Part shown: in pieces, positions 35,939-46,625 of the stretch
Position numbering within the stretch: the first letter of the stretch is position 1
Layout of the letters: every line of letters starts with the position of its first letter
NCBI RefSeq assembly: GCF_009833495.1
Contig: NZ_WUWG01000001.1
Coordinates: 248,001 to 312,000 of the forward strand
DNA from: Oceanomicrobium pacificus
GTDB taxonomy: Bacteria; Pseudomonadota; Alphaproteobacteria; Rhodobacterales; Rhodobacteraceae
Direction: 5' to 3'
Length of the DNA: 64,000 nt
Program-made: the position numbers and the translations under genes
The notes under the pieces: generated by a model
Seen by the model: only the letters and a program-made list of their open reading frames with translations
The model's database searches: none
Told to the model about the DNA's origin: nothing

Positions 35939-36859
35939 TCAGTCTCCCTTGTCGAACGCGTCGGCCGCGGCCCGTAGCCCGGCCAGCGCCATCTCCGCGC
36001 CGTCGGCGATGCGGGCATCGAGCCCGGCATGGCCCAGTGCGGCGCGATAAATCTCCGCCAGCCGTCCGGCACCGATGAGCACGACCTCCTGCCCCAGCCA
36101 GTAGGGCCGCGCAGCCGCAAGCTCCGCCCCGATGAGCAGGCCGGAAAGCCGCGCGGGGCCGACATCGGGCGACGCGCCGTTCAGGAGCGCGCCCGCGCGC
36201 ATGGCGAACAGGTAGCCCGACACGCGTTCGGGCCGCGCCAGCGCATCGTCGATGCCCGAGCGAAATGCTTCGTCGGACCAGTCCATATCGTCCAGCGTCA
36301 GGCGCAGAACGGATTTGTGGGCCAGAAGGTCGTAGATCTCGCCGGTCATGAAACTGGCGAAATGGAACACGTCGCCACCCTCGATCTGCACCCATTTGGA
36401 ATGGGTGCCGGGCAGGCAGATCACGCCGGTAAATTCCGGCGCACCGGCCAGATAGCCAGCAATCTGGGTTTCCTCCCCCCGCATCACGTCGGGCGGGTTG
36501 TCCTGACTGATGCCGGGCAGGATACGCACCCGGATGCGGCTGTCGGTCCCATCGAGCGGGATCGGCGCGGCATCGGGCAGCGCGCGGGTCGACACGGGCC
36601 GGTAACCGGCCTCCGCCCAACCGGTGCGCGCGCCCGCCATGCCGCAGACCCAGACCGGCGTGACCCGCCCCTCGGGCAGCAAGTCGCCCGCGAGGTCAAG
36701 GAATGCCGGCTCGAATTCCGCCCGCGTCAGCGTGCCCATCCCCTTGTCGGAACGCCGCTCGCCGAGCATCTGCCCGGCCGCGTCCATGGCCCAGATCCTG
36801 AGGTTCGACGTGCCCCAGTCCACGCCGATCCAGCGGCATCTGTCGGCCAGATCGCTCAT
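35939..36859 (-). CDS. dgoK: 2-dehydro-3-deoxygalactonokinase
   Basis: A 306-residue DgoK kinase with the ASKHA start WIGVDWGTSNLRIWAMD and the family motifs VWVCGMAGARTGW, LPGTHSKWVQIE and SGYLFAMRAGALL. It phosphorylates 2-dehydro-3-deoxygalactonate with ATP, feeding dgoA. The start ATG at 36859 overlaps the SDR stop (ATGA). The DgoD dehydratase that would precede this step is not in the window. Confidence 0.9.
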   Translation of the reverse strand: MSDLADRCRWIGVDWGTSNLRIWAMDAAGQMLGERRSDKGMGTLTRAEFEPAFLDLAGDLLPEGRVTPVWVCGMAGARTGWAEAGYRPVSTRALPDAAPIPLDGTDSRIRVRILPGISQDNPPDVMRGEETQIAGYLAGAPEFTGVICLPGTHSKWVQIEGGDVFHFASFMTGEIYDLLAHKSVLRLTLDDMDWSDEAFRSGIDDALARPERVSGYLFAMRAGALLNGASPDVGPARLSGLLIGAELAAARPYWLGQEVVLIGAGRLAEIYRAALGHAGLDARIADGAEMALAGLRAAADAFDKGD

Positions 36860-37632
36860 CCCGTAACCACCACGCCGCCGTCGATTACCAGCGCCTGACC
36901 GGTCATCATCCGGGAGGTCTTGGACGCCAGGAACAGGGTCCCGTCGATGATATCCTGCTCGACCAGATGCTCGGGCAGGCACTGCTGTTCAAGATGCGCC
37001 TTCAATCCCTCGGGCGTGGCCCAGAGGTCCATCTGGCGCTGGGTCAGCACCCAGCCGGGCATCAGCGCATTGACGCGAATATTGTCGGGCCCGAGTTCGC
37101 GCGCCAGACCGCGGGTCAGGCCGGTGATGCCCGCCTTCGCGGTCACATAGGCCGGATAGCCCGCATTGCCCATCATGTAGGACACGGAGGAGAAATTGAT
37201 GATCGCACCGCCGCCCGCGGCCTTCATGCCGGGTGCCGCCTGCTGTGCCGTGAAGAAATGCGGTCGCAGGTTGATGTTGAGCGAGCGGTTCCAGGCCTCC
37301 TCGTCGTAATCCTGCAGGCCGTGACGGCTGTCATTGGCGGCATTGTTGACCAGAACAGTGACTGGACCGTGGGCGGCGGCGGCCTGTTCCATCGCGGATT
37401 TCAGCGCCCCCAGATCGGTGATGTCGCACGGGATGAAGAGCGGCGCGCGCCCGTGCTTTTCCTCCATCTCGGCGACGAACCCGCTTGCATCGGAGCGCTG
37501 GACGAAGGCGACCTGCGCACCTTGCGCGAGGAACCCCTCGGTCAGCGCCGCCCCGATGCCGGAGCCGCCGCCGGTGATGAAGACGCTCGCATCTTTCAGA
37601 TCGTGAAACGTGGCATAGGGCGTGGCGGTCAT
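36856..37632 (-). CDS. Short-chain dehydrogenase, probable D-galactose dehydrogenase
   Basis: A 258-residue SDR with the cofactor motif TGGGSGIG (residues about 20-27), NNAAN near residue 95, catalytic serine in INFSSVSYM and the YPAYVTAKAG catalytic tyrosine-lysine. The close C-terminal motif VNALMPGWVLTQRQ is typical of sugar-oxidising members. Its place between alpha-galactosidase and dgoK suggests that it oxidises galactose to galactonolactone. An SDR of this class could equally act on arabinose or fucose. Confidence 0.85.
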   Translation of the reverse strand: MTATPYATFHDLKDASVFITGGGSGIGAALTEGFLAQGAQVAFVQRSDASGFVAEMEEKHGRAPLFIPCDITDLGALKSAMEQAAAAHGPVTVLVNNAANDSRHGLQDYDEEAWNRSLNINLRPHFFTAQQAAPGMKAAGGGAIINFSSVSYMMGNAGYPAYVTAKAGITGLTRGLARELGPDNIRVNALMPGWVLTQRQMDLWATPEGLKAHLEQQCLPEHLVEQDIIDGTLFLASKTSRMMTGQALVIDGGVVVTG

Positions 37633-39716
37633 GGCAGGGCCTTTCCTTCAAGGACGAACAGTGTGGCGGGGAATGCGACCGGCAACTGGACCCCGTGGGC
37701 CATCAGTGCCGCGCCGCTGAGAGTGAGCGGACCATCATCGAGCGCGACTGCGCCGCGCGACACGGGCGCACGGTCGTGCGGATTGCGCAGGCGGACCTCG
37801 TAGCGGCGCGCGGGATCGAGCCCGGCCAGCCGCACAGGCCGTGGCAGAACCTGAGCCGACGCGCCGGTCTGACCCACAAAGGCCACGAACCGGTCCGCGC
37901 GTTCGGCAACCTGCGCCTCGGCGATCACCTGCGGGTCCATGCTGTCGAGCCGGTGGATGGTGGCGCGGCACATCCAGTCGCGGTTCGCCTTCCACCAGCT
38001 TGTGACCGCGCGCAGCGTTTCGGCCTCGTCATCCGTCAGTTCCATCGGGTCCATCTCGAACCCCATGTGGCGGCTCGCGGCAACCCAGGCGCGGAAGGCC
38101 ATCGGCAGGATCCGGCCCGACGTGTGGCACACCCGCGGTCCGACATGGCTGCCCGTCACTTCCATCGGCAGGAAGAGCGCGGCCTCATGCTGGATGCGCA
38201 ACCGTTCCAGCGCGTCATTGCTGTCCGACAGCCAGACGCGGGTGCAGCGTTCCAGAATACCATAGTCGATCCGGCCGCCGCCCGAGGCACAGCTTTCGAA
38301 CTCGACACCCGGATGGGCTGCACGAAGCCGCTCCAGCAGCGCGTAGGTGCCTGCCGCCTGCGCCGGATCGGCCACCGGCAGCACGCGGTTATGGTCCCAT
38401 TTCACGTAAGAGATCTCGGCACCGGACAGGATCGCGGAGAGCGCGTCGAACAGGTGGTCGCGCACGTCTTGCCGCGACATGTCGAGCACCATCTGGTGCC
38501 GCCCCAGCGGCTGGTCGGCCGGTCCGAGCGCCCAATCGGGATGGGCACGGAACAGATCGCTGTCGGGATTGACCATTTCCGGTTCGAACCAGATACCGAA
38601 GCCCATGCCCTCCGACCGGACATGGTCGACGAGCGCCGCCAGCCCGTCGGGATATTTGCGCGGGTCGACGCGCCAGTCGCCCAGGCTCGACCGATCATCA
38701 TCGCGCCGACCGAACCAGCCGTCATCAAGGACGAACCGCTCTGCCCCGAGGGACGCGGCGCGGCTCGCGATCTGTTTCAGCCGGTCGAGATCATGGTCGA
38801 AATAGACCGCCTCCCAGCAGTTGTAGTGCACGGGGCGCGGCAAGGCGGCCTCCGGGAAATCGAGCAGATTGTGCCGGACATGGCCGACGAGCGCCGCACC
38901 GACGCCGTTCAGGCCATCGCCCGAGGCCGCCAGCACCAGCGGTGCGCTGGCGAATGTCCGCGCCGCAGGCAAGTGCGCGCGACCGGCATGGCCCATCTGG
39001 ACCTGCCGGCGGCCGTCGCTCAGTTCCTCGGCGATCATCCGGTGGCCGCCCGACCAGCCATAGGCGAGCCCGAAGGCCAGGCCCCGGCTGTTGGTCGTGC
39101 CGGGTGTCGACAGGATCGCGAAAGGCGGCGTTTCATGGCCCGTGCGACCCGACAGGCTTTCGCGCATCCGGATCCCCGGTTGCCACGGCGTCTGCACCGG
39201 CTGGAATTCGCCGCACCAGCGCCCGGTATAGTCCCGGATCTCGCCGCCATCCTCCGGCCCCGGCATCACAGGTGCCGCCAGCCAGTCGACGCGCAGCGCG
39301 TCATCAGCCGACAGGAGCGCCTCCGCGACGATCACATCCGTGCCTTCGGGCAGGCTGAACCGCGCGGTGTATGTCAGCCCGCGCGCCGTATCGCGATGGA
39401 TGAGCGCTAGCGATCCGCCCTCTTCCTCTGCGCGCTCGAAGCTGAATTCGGGCGCCAGCAGCACCCCGACGGCATCGCGCAGGACAAGACCCGGCTGGCC
39501 CTGGAACCCTGTCGCGGGCAAGGGGCAGAGGTCGAGCGGCGCGACCGTGTCGAGCATGCCGCCCGTGACATCCCGCCGCCCTGCCGCGGCCAGCGCGGCC
39601 GCGTCCTCATCACCCGGCAAACGGGCGCCCCAATAGACGACCCGCGCCATCTGTCCGGCATCGGCACCGAGCAGAAGGGTCTGGGATCGTGTGTCGAGGC
39701 GCCAGCTTTGCGTCAC
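37629..39716 (-). CDS. Alpha-galactosidase, GH36
   Basis: A 695-residue family 36 glycoside hydrolase with nucleophile D441 in YVKWDHNR and acid/base D498 in SDSND. The LDDGWFGRRDDD and FGIWFEPEMVNPDS stretches are family hallmarks. It hydrolyses alpha-galactosides such as melibiose or raffinose after uptake. It starts with GTG at 39716, overlapping the permease stop (GTGA), with GGAG about 7 bases before. The frame is open further upstream, but that is permease gene. Confidence 0.92.
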   Translation of the reverse strand: MTQSWRLDTRSQTLLLGADAGQMARVVYWGARLPGDEDAAALAAAGRRDVTGGMLDTVAPLDLCPLPATGFQGQPGLVLRDAVGVLLAPEFSFERAEEEGGSLALIHRDTARGLTYTARFSLPEGTDVIVAEALLSADDALRVDWLAAPVMPGPEDGGEIRDYTGRWCGEFQPVQTPWQPGIRMRESLSGRTGHETPPFAILSTPGTTNSRGLAFGLAYGWSGGHRMIAEELSDGRRQVQMGHAGRAHLPAARTFASAPLVLAASGDGLNGVGAALVGHVRHNLLDFPEAALPRPVHYNCWEAVYFDHDLDRLKQIASRAASLGAERFVLDDGWFGRRDDDRSSLGDWRVDPRKYPDGLAALVDHVRSEGMGFGIWFEPEMVNPDSDLFRAHPDWALGPADQPLGRHQMVLDMSRQDVRDHLFDALSAILSGAEISYVKWDHNRVLPVADPAQAAGTYALLERLRAAHPGVEFESCASGGGRIDYGILERCTRVWLSDSNDALERLRIQHEAALFLPMEVTGSHVGPRVCHTSGRILPMAFRAWVAASRHMGFEMDPMELTDDEAETLRAVTSWWKANRDWMCRATIHRLDSMDPQVIAEAQVAERADRFVAFVGQTGASAQVLPRPVRLAGLDPARRYEVRLRNPHDRAPVSRGAVALDDGPLTLSGAALMAHGVQLPVAFPATLFVLEGKALP

Positions 39717-40561
39717 TTCACGGCTCCGAGCGTCAGGCCGGCGATGAAGTGTTTCTGCATCAGGAAGAACATCAGCACCGGCGGCAGCGCGGCAATGATC
39801 GAGCCCGCCGACACGAGGTGCCATGCCGCGACCCACTGGCCGTTGAGCGAGTAGAGCCCCGCCGTCACCGGCTGCGTCTCGGCGCTCTGGGTCAGGACCG
39901 TGGCCCAGAAATAGTCGTTCCAGATGAAGGTGAAGATCAGCACCGCCAGCGCAGCAATGGCCGGCCGCATCAGCGGCAGCACCACATACCAGAAGATCCG
40001 GATTTCCGACACGCCCTCGACCCGCGCGGCTTCGATCAGCTCATAGGGCAAGGCCCGGATGAAGTTGCGCATGAAGAGCGTGCAGAAGCCGGTCTGGAAG
40101 GCGGTGTGGAACAGGATCAGCGCCCAGGACGTGTTATAGACGCCCAGATTGATCGACAGGTCACGCACCGGCACCATCAGGATCTGGAAGGGAATGAAAT
40201 TTCCCGCCACGAAGATGAAGAAGATGATCAGGTTCGAGCGGAACCGGTAGATGCCCAGCGCGAAGCCGGTCATGCAGCTCAGCACCAGCGTGAAGATCAC
40301 GGTCGGGATCGTCACCTTGAAACTGTTCAGAATGTACTGGCCAATGGGCGACTTGGTGAAGACCGCCGTGTAGTTTTCCAGCAGGTTGAAGCTCGTCGGC
40401 CAGCCCCAGTAGTTGCCCGCCGTGATATCGCCCGCCGAGCGGATCGACGTGACGGCGACCGCGATCAGCGGCAGAAGCCACAGGATGAGCGCGATCGGCA
40501 GGGCGATCTTGTAGACGATGCGGACACCCGGAGAGGTGCGTTCGATCGGGGTCGGGAACAT
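39713..40561 (-). CDS. Galactoside ABC transporter permease (MalG/LacG type)
   Basis: A 282-residue permease with six membrane helices and the EAA motif EAARVEGVSEIRIFWYVVLPLMRP near residues 192-215. It carries the N-terminal MFPTPIERTSPGVRIVYKI extension. It pairs with the MalF-type permease, whose stop lies 1 base before its ATG. The stop overlaps the GTG of alpha-galactosidase (GTGA). Confidence 0.92.
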   Translation of the reverse strand: MFPTPIERTSPGVRIVYKIALPIALILWLLPLIAVAVTSIRSAGDITAGNYWGWPTSFNLLENYTAVFTKSPIGQYILNSFKVTIPTVIFTLVLSCMTGFALGIYRFRSNLIIFFIFVAGNFIPFQILMVPVRDLSINLGVYNTSWALILFHTAFQTGFCTLFMRNFIRALPYELIEAARVEGVSEIRIFWYVVLPLMRPAIAALAVLIFTFIWNDYFWATVLTQSAETQPVTAGLYSLNGQWVAAWHLVSAGSIIAALPPVLMFFLMQKHFIAGLTLGAVK

Positions 40562-40562
40562 A

Positions 40563-41462
40563 TCAGAGCCCCTCCGTTTCTTCGCGCCACATCCGGCGAA
40601 GGAAATAGGCGATGTAGATCATCATGATGAGGAAGAGAACCACCGCGATCGCCGCACCGTAGCCCATGCGGAACCCGTATTCGGAGAAGGCCTGCTCGTA
40701 CATGTAGAAGGCCAGCACGCGCGAGGTGCCGTAGGGCCCGCCATCGGTCATGATGGAGATAAGGTCGAAAGAACGCAGCGCGCCGATCACCGTCACCACG
40801 ATGGCGATGAAGGTGGCGGGCTTCAGCTGCGGCAGGATCACATACCAGAGCATCCGCCAGCCCTTGGCATTGTCGAGCCGCCCGGCTTCGATCTGCTCGG
40901 GGTCCACGGCGTTCAGGCCGGTCAGGTAGAGGATCATGCAATAGGCGGTCTGCGGCCAGAGGCCGGCGGCGATGATCCCGTAGGTCACGAACCGCTCGTC
41001 GGCGAGCACCGCGATGGGCTCCACCCCGAAGAGCCCGAGCACCACGTTCATCAGCCCGTAGCTCGGGTCGTAGAACCATGCAAAGACAAGGCCGACAACC
41101 ACCTGGCTGATGACGAAGGGGAAGAAGAAGAGCGACTTGTAGAGCCGGATACCGGTCACGGTCTGGTTCAGAAACAGCGCCACGAACAGACCGGCGGGGA
41201 TGGCAAGCAGGTAGAGAAGAAGCCAGATCACGTTGTTTTTCAACGAGGTATAGAAGGCTTCATCGTCCGTCAGCTCGACATAATTGTCGAAACCGATGAA
41301 TGTCCGGGCCCCCAGACCGTCCCAGTCGTAAAGGGAGATCGAGAAGGACTGGAAGATCGGGATGATGACATAGACCGCGAACATGAACATGCCCGGGGCG
41401 AGGAAAAGCCACGGCGTCAGGCGCAGCTGGTTGGCTTTCCAATAGGCGGCAAGCGAAGACAT
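40563..41462 (-). CDS. Galactoside ABC transporter permease (MalF/LacF type)
   Basis: A 299-residue permease with six membrane helices and the EAA loop EAGRLDNAKGWRMLWYVILPQLKPA. The N-terminal WLFLAPGMFMFAVYVIIPIF is typical of MalF-type proteins. It forms the channel with the following permease gene. Two hairpins lie between the binding protein gene and this one. Confidence 0.92.
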   Translation of the reverse strand: MSSLAAYWKANQLRLTPWLFLAPGMFMFAVYVIIPIFQSFSISLYDWDGLGARTFIGFDNYVELTDDEAFYTSLKNNVIWLLLYLLAIPAGLFVALFLNQTVTGIRLYKSLFFFPFVISQVVVGLVFAWFYDPSYGLMNVVLGLFGVEPIAVLADERFVTYGIIAAGLWPQTAYCMILYLTGLNAVDPEQIEAGRLDNAKGWRMLWYVILPQLKPATFIAIVVTVIGALRSFDLISIMTDGGPYGTSRVLAFYMYEQAFSEYGFRMGYGAAIAVVLFLIMMIYIAYFLRRMWREETEGL

Positions 41463-41500
41463 GTCGCGCTCCGATTGGGATACTGTGTCGGGTGGAAAAT

Positions 41501-41561
41501 CCCTCCCCCGGAGTTGGCCGGGGAAGGGAAAGGCGACGGGTCGATTTGGCCCTGACCCGTC
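41501..41561 (-). promoter_or_regulatory. Two hairpins between binding protein and permease genes
   Basis: Just past the binding-protein stop an 8-pair stem GACGGGTC/GACCCGTC (41535-41561) is followed by an 11-pair stem with one mismatch (41501-41528) and an ATTTT run on the minus strand. The second has terminator character, so some transcripts may stop here. Confidence 0.7.
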
Positions 41562-41578
41562 CGTTTGTCAGGCGAAGA

Positions 41579-42817
41579 TCAATAGACCTTCTGGCGCACT
41601 TTCTCGAGGCGCTCGAGGATCGCGTCGAGCCGCTCGGGCTTGACCATGAACTCCTGGAACCCTTCCATGCCCGCCTTGGCCATTTCGGCCGGCGCGTCAC
41701 GGTCGAAGAACTGTGCCAGACCATGGGCGTTCGACAGCATTTCGAACCCGGCGACGAGGAACGGATCCTCTTCATTCACCGATGCGCCGCTGTTGACCGG
41801 CAGCTGGCCGAGCGTGGCGTTCATCTTGGTCTGCTGGTCGGCAGAGGCGATGAAGGCCAGGAACGCCTTGGCGTCGTCCTTGTTCTTCGCGTTGGCCGCG
41901 ATGTGGATCGTGTCGGTCGGCGCATCTTCGGCGAGCGGCACACCTTCGGTGATCGCGGGGAACTGGAAGAAGCCGAGATTGTCGTCGGTCAGACCCGCTT
42001 CTTTCAGCGGCGCGACGGCGAAGTTGCCCATCACATACATGGCCGCTTCACCCTGCACCATCGGCGCGAGCGCTTCCTGCCAGGAATAGGCGGCGTGGTT
42101 CTCCAGGAAGAAACCGGCCTCGACCAGCTGCTTGAAGTTTTCCATCGTCGCGCGGACACGATCGTCGGTCCATTCCACCTTGCCGGCGGTCAGGTCCATG
42201 TGGAACTCGTAGCCGTTGGTGCGCAGGTTCAGGTAGTCGAAGACGCCCGCAGCGGTCCACAGATACTTGGTGCCGATGGTGATCGGTGTGATGCCGGCCG
42301 CTTTCAGCGCTTCACCCGCGGCAAGGAACTCGTCCCAGGTGGTCGGCACTTCGGCACCGGCCTGTTCGAACAGGTCTTTGCGGTAGTAGACGCCCCACTG
42401 GTAGTAGGTATAGGGCACGCCCCATTTCTTGCCGTCGATGGTCATGGCCGAGGCTGCCGATTTCAGCGAATCGTTCAGGCCGTTTTCTTCCCAGACATCA
42501 TCCACCGGCTCGAAGAGACCTGCTTCGACATAGGGCAGCATGCGGTTACCGGCGAACCAGAGCGCCAGATCCGGCGCATCGGCGCTCAGGAAGTTGCGGA
42601 TCGAGGTCTTGTAGCCCTCATGGTCGAACGTGTTGACGGTCACGTCCACGTCCGGGTTGGCCGCTTCGAAGTCGGCCACCACATCGGCCAGCGCCTGCTT
42701 GGGCGCGGGATCCGACAGGTTGGAGTTGATGACGAGCTCACGCGTGTCCGCGAAAGCGCCAGTCGCCAACATGGTCCCTGCTGCCAGCAGCATGGACGGT
42801 TTCAAAAGATCTAGCAT
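41579..42817 (-). CDS. Galactoside-binding protein (SBP family 1)
   Basis: A 412-residue solute-binding protein with a signal peptide (core then GAFADTRE) and family-1 signatures: LVINSNLSDPAPKQALADVVADFEAANPDVDV, GKKWGVPYTYYQWGVYYRKDLFEQAGAEVP and MVQGEAAMYVMGNFAV. It likely binds alpha- and/or beta-galactosides for the adjacent permeases. First gene of the island's operon. Confidence 0.9.
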   Translation of the reverse strand: MLDLLKPSMLLAAGTMLATGAFADTRELVINSNLSDPAPKQALADVVADFEAANPDVDVTVNTFDHEGYKTSIRNFLSADAPDLALWFAGNRMLPYVEAGLFEPVDDVWEENGLNDSLKSAASAMTIDGKKWGVPYTYYQWGVYYRKDLFEQAGAEVPTTWDEFLAAGEALKAAGITPITIGTKYLWTAAGVFDYLNLRTNGYEFHMDLTAGKVEWTDDRVRATMENFKQLVEAGFFLENHAAYSWQEALAPMVQGEAAMYVMGNFAVAPLKEAGLTDDNLGFFQFPAITEGVPLAEDAPTDTIHIAANAKNKDDAKAFLAFIASADQQTKMNATLGQLPVNSGASVNEEDPFLVAGFEMLSNAHGLAQFFDRDAPAEMAKAGMEGFQEFMVKPERLDAILERLEKVRQKVY

Positions 42818-42838
42818 GTATACCTCCCGAAGCTAGAT

Positions 42839-42877
42839 AGTTCCAAATAATGAAACTAGGTTTTGATTATTGAAAAC
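42839..42877. promoter_or_regulatory. Paired IclR operator candidates
   Basis: Two A/T-rich dyads lie between the divergent genes. The first, GTTCCAAATAATGAAAC at 42840-42856, is imperfect. The second, GTTTTGATTATTGAAAAC at 42860-42877, has 5-pair perfect arms. Their centres are about 20 bases apart. They stand in GC-rich DNA between the binding-protein gene and an IclR-type regulator, which suggests operators. Confidence 0.6.
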
Positions 42878-42947
42878 TATGTCGACTACGGTTACACCTG
42901 TCAAGAGACAGGATAAGCCGGATCGAAATTCCGGCACCGGGAGGACA

Positions 42948-43748
42948 ATGACCAAGTCAGGACATAGCGACGGGACGGTCGGCAAAGCGCTTGAAGTGCT
43001 GGATGCCGTCGCGGCCTATGGCCGTCCGGTCCGGTTCAAGGAACTGCTCGCGGACGGGGCCTATCCCAAGGCCACGCTCTACCGGCTCCTGCAAACGCTC
43101 ACGAATCAGAACATGCTGAGCTTCGATGCCGAAAGCGGCTATTACACGCTTGGCGGCCGGCTGATCCGGCTCGCCCATGCGGCCTGGCAGGCCGGCTCCC
43201 TCGGCCCGCTCGCCCGTCCGCATATCGACGCCCTGTCGCTGCGGCTCGGCGAAACCGTGCATCTGGCACAGCTCGATGACGGGCAGGTTCTCTACATCGA
43301 CAAGCGCAACGCCACGCGCCCGATCCCGATGTATTCGGATGCGGGCAAGATCGGTCCGGGCTATTGCACCGGCGTCGGCAAGGCGATGCTGGCCTTCCTG
43401 CCCGACAGCGAACGCACCGTCGCCCTCGCCAAGCAGAGCTATTACCGGCACACCGAACATACGCTGACCACGCCCGAGGCGCTGGAGGCTGAACTGGCCG
43501 AGATCCGGCAGACCGGCATTTCCTTCGACCGCGAGGAGCATGAGCCGCAGATCATCTGCGTGGCCGTGCCGATCCTGGGCCAGGGGCTGCGCCCGCTCGG
43601 CGCGCTTTCGGTCACCACCACCACGCTGCGGCATTCGCTCGACGATCTGGAGGCGCTTGCCCCCGACCTGAAAGCCTGTGCCACCGCCATCGCACGCGAC
43701 GCGGACCCTTGGGTCTCGCCCACCGAATCAAGAACAGTTTCAGCCTGA
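42948..43748 (+). CDS. IclR-family transcriptional regulator
   Basis: A 266-residue regulator with the winged HTH (VGKALEVLDAVAAYGRPVRFKEL, then YPKATLYRLLQTLTNQNM) in the first 70 residues and the IclR effector domain with KIGPGYCTGVGKAMLAFL and GISFDREEHEPQIICVAVPI. The ATG at 42948 follows GGGAGGA. It diverges from the binding-protein operon and precedes the ATPase gene by 10 bases, so it probably controls the whole galactoside island. Confidence 0.9.
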   Translation: MTKSGHSDGTVGKALEVLDAVAAYGRPVRFKELLADGAYPKATLYRLLQTLTNQNMLSFDAESGYYTLGGRLIRLAHAAWQAGSLGPLARPHIDALSLRLGETVHLAQLDDGQVLYIDKRNATRPIPMYSDAGKIGPGYCTGVGKAMLAFLPDSERTVALAKQSYYRHTEHTLTTPEALEAELAEIRQTGISFDREEHEPQIICVAVPILGQGLRPLGALSVTTTTLRHSLDDLEALAPDLKACATAIARDADPWVSPTESRTVSA

Positions 43749-43758
43749 GGAGACCGGA

Positions 43759-44817
43759 ATGACCGGAGTCACCCTAAGCAATGTGATCAAGAAATACGGC
43801 GATACGCAGGTCATCCACGGGGTCGACCTGCAAATCGACGAGGGCGAGTTCTGCGTCTTTGTTGGCCCTTCGGGCTGCGGCAAGTCCACGCTCCTGCGGA
43901 TGATCGCGGGGCTGGAGGAAACCACGTCGGGCAATATCGTCATCGAGGGCACCGACGTCACCCGTGTGGACGCGGCCGAACGCGGCGTTGCCATGGTCTT
44001 CCAGACCTATGCGCTCTACCCGCACATGACGGTGGCGGAAAACATGGGCTTCGGGCTGAAGATGAACAAGGTGCCCAAGGCCGAGATCGAGGAGAAGGTC
44101 CGCACCGCGGCCGAGATCCTGAAGCTGGAACCCTATCTCGACCGCAAGCCGAAAGCCCTGTCCGGCGGCCAGCGCCAGCGCGTCGCCATCGGCCGCGCCA
44201 TCGTGCGCGGGCCGAAAGTGTTCCTCTTCGACGAGCCGCTCTCGAACCTCGATGCCGAATTGCGTGTCGAGATGCGGGTCGAGATCGCGCGCCTGCATCA
44301 GGAAATCGGCGCCACCATGATCTACGTGACCCACGATCAGGTGGAGGCCATGACGCTGGCCGACAAGATCGTCGTGCTGCGCGCAGGCGTGGTCGAACAG
44401 GTGGGCGCCCCGCTCGACCTTTACGACGATCCCGACAACCAGTTCGTCGCGGGTTTCATCGGTTCGCCGGCGATGAATTTCCTCGACGGCACCGTGACGG
44501 CCGGCGGCGTCGCGGTCGAGGCGCTCGGCAATGCGGTGATCCCCGTTGCGGCCCAGCTGCCCGCCGAAGGCAGCGCCGTGACCGTCGGCATCCGGCCCGA
44601 GCATTTCATGCTGGCTGAAGGCAGCGACCTGACGGTCGATCTGATCGAGCATCTGGGCGGGGTGTCCTACCTCTATCTCAACGATGCGCGCGGCAAGCGG
44701 CTCATCGTCGAAGGCAAGGAAGCGCGCGGCCTGAAACATGACATGAAAACATCGCTGTCGGTCGACCCGGCAAATGTGTTCCTGTTCGACGCCACGTCGC
44801 AGAAACGCCTGCGCTGA
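43759..44817 (+). CDS. Sugar ABC transporter ATPase (MalK/UgpC type)
   Basis: A 352-residue ATPase with Walker [10 protein letters not shown], signature LSGGQRQR, Walker [13 protein letters not shown] and the C-terminal TOBE domain (IRPEHFMLAEG). It very probably drives the galactoside permeases encoded on the other strand. The ATG at 43759 is coupled to the regulator gene by an AGGAG site. A strong hairpin ends this operon and the urea operon. Confidence 0.92.
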   Translation: MTGVTLSNVIKKYGDTQVIHGVDLQIDEGEFCVFVGPSGCGKSTLLRMIAGLEETTSGNIVIEGTDVTRVDAAERGVAMVFQTYALYPHMTVAENMGFGLKMNKVPKAEIEEKVRTAAEILKLEPYLDRKPKALSGGQRQRVAIGRAIVRGPKVFLFDEPLSNLDAELRVEMRVEIARLHQEIGATMIYVTHDQVEAMTLADKIVVLRAGVVEQVGAPLDLYDDPDNQFVAGFIGSPAMNFLDGTVTAGGVAVEALGNAVIPVAAQLPAEGSAVTVGIRPEHFMLAEGSDLTVDLIEHLGGVSYLYLNDARGKRLIVEGKEARGLKHDMKTSLSVDPANVFLFDATSQKRLR

Positions 44818-44840
44818 CGAAAGCGCTACGCGCGACATGA

Positions 44841-44873
44841 AAAGGCCCGGGACGGCATCTCCGTCCCGGGCCA
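44841..44873. terminator. Strong terminator between the sugar ATPase and ureC
   Basis: A perfect 12-pair stem GGCCCGGGACGG/CCGTCCCGGGCC with a 5-base loop. On the minus strand it is followed by TTTT, so it ends the urea operon after ureC. In the plus direction it also lies about 28 bases after the ATPase stop but has no T-run. Confidence 0.85.
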
Positions 44874-44896
44874 TTACCGTTCAAGTGACCGGTCGA

Positions 44897-46609
<1,713 letters not shown>

Positions 46610-46625
46610 CGGGACCTCTCGGGGC

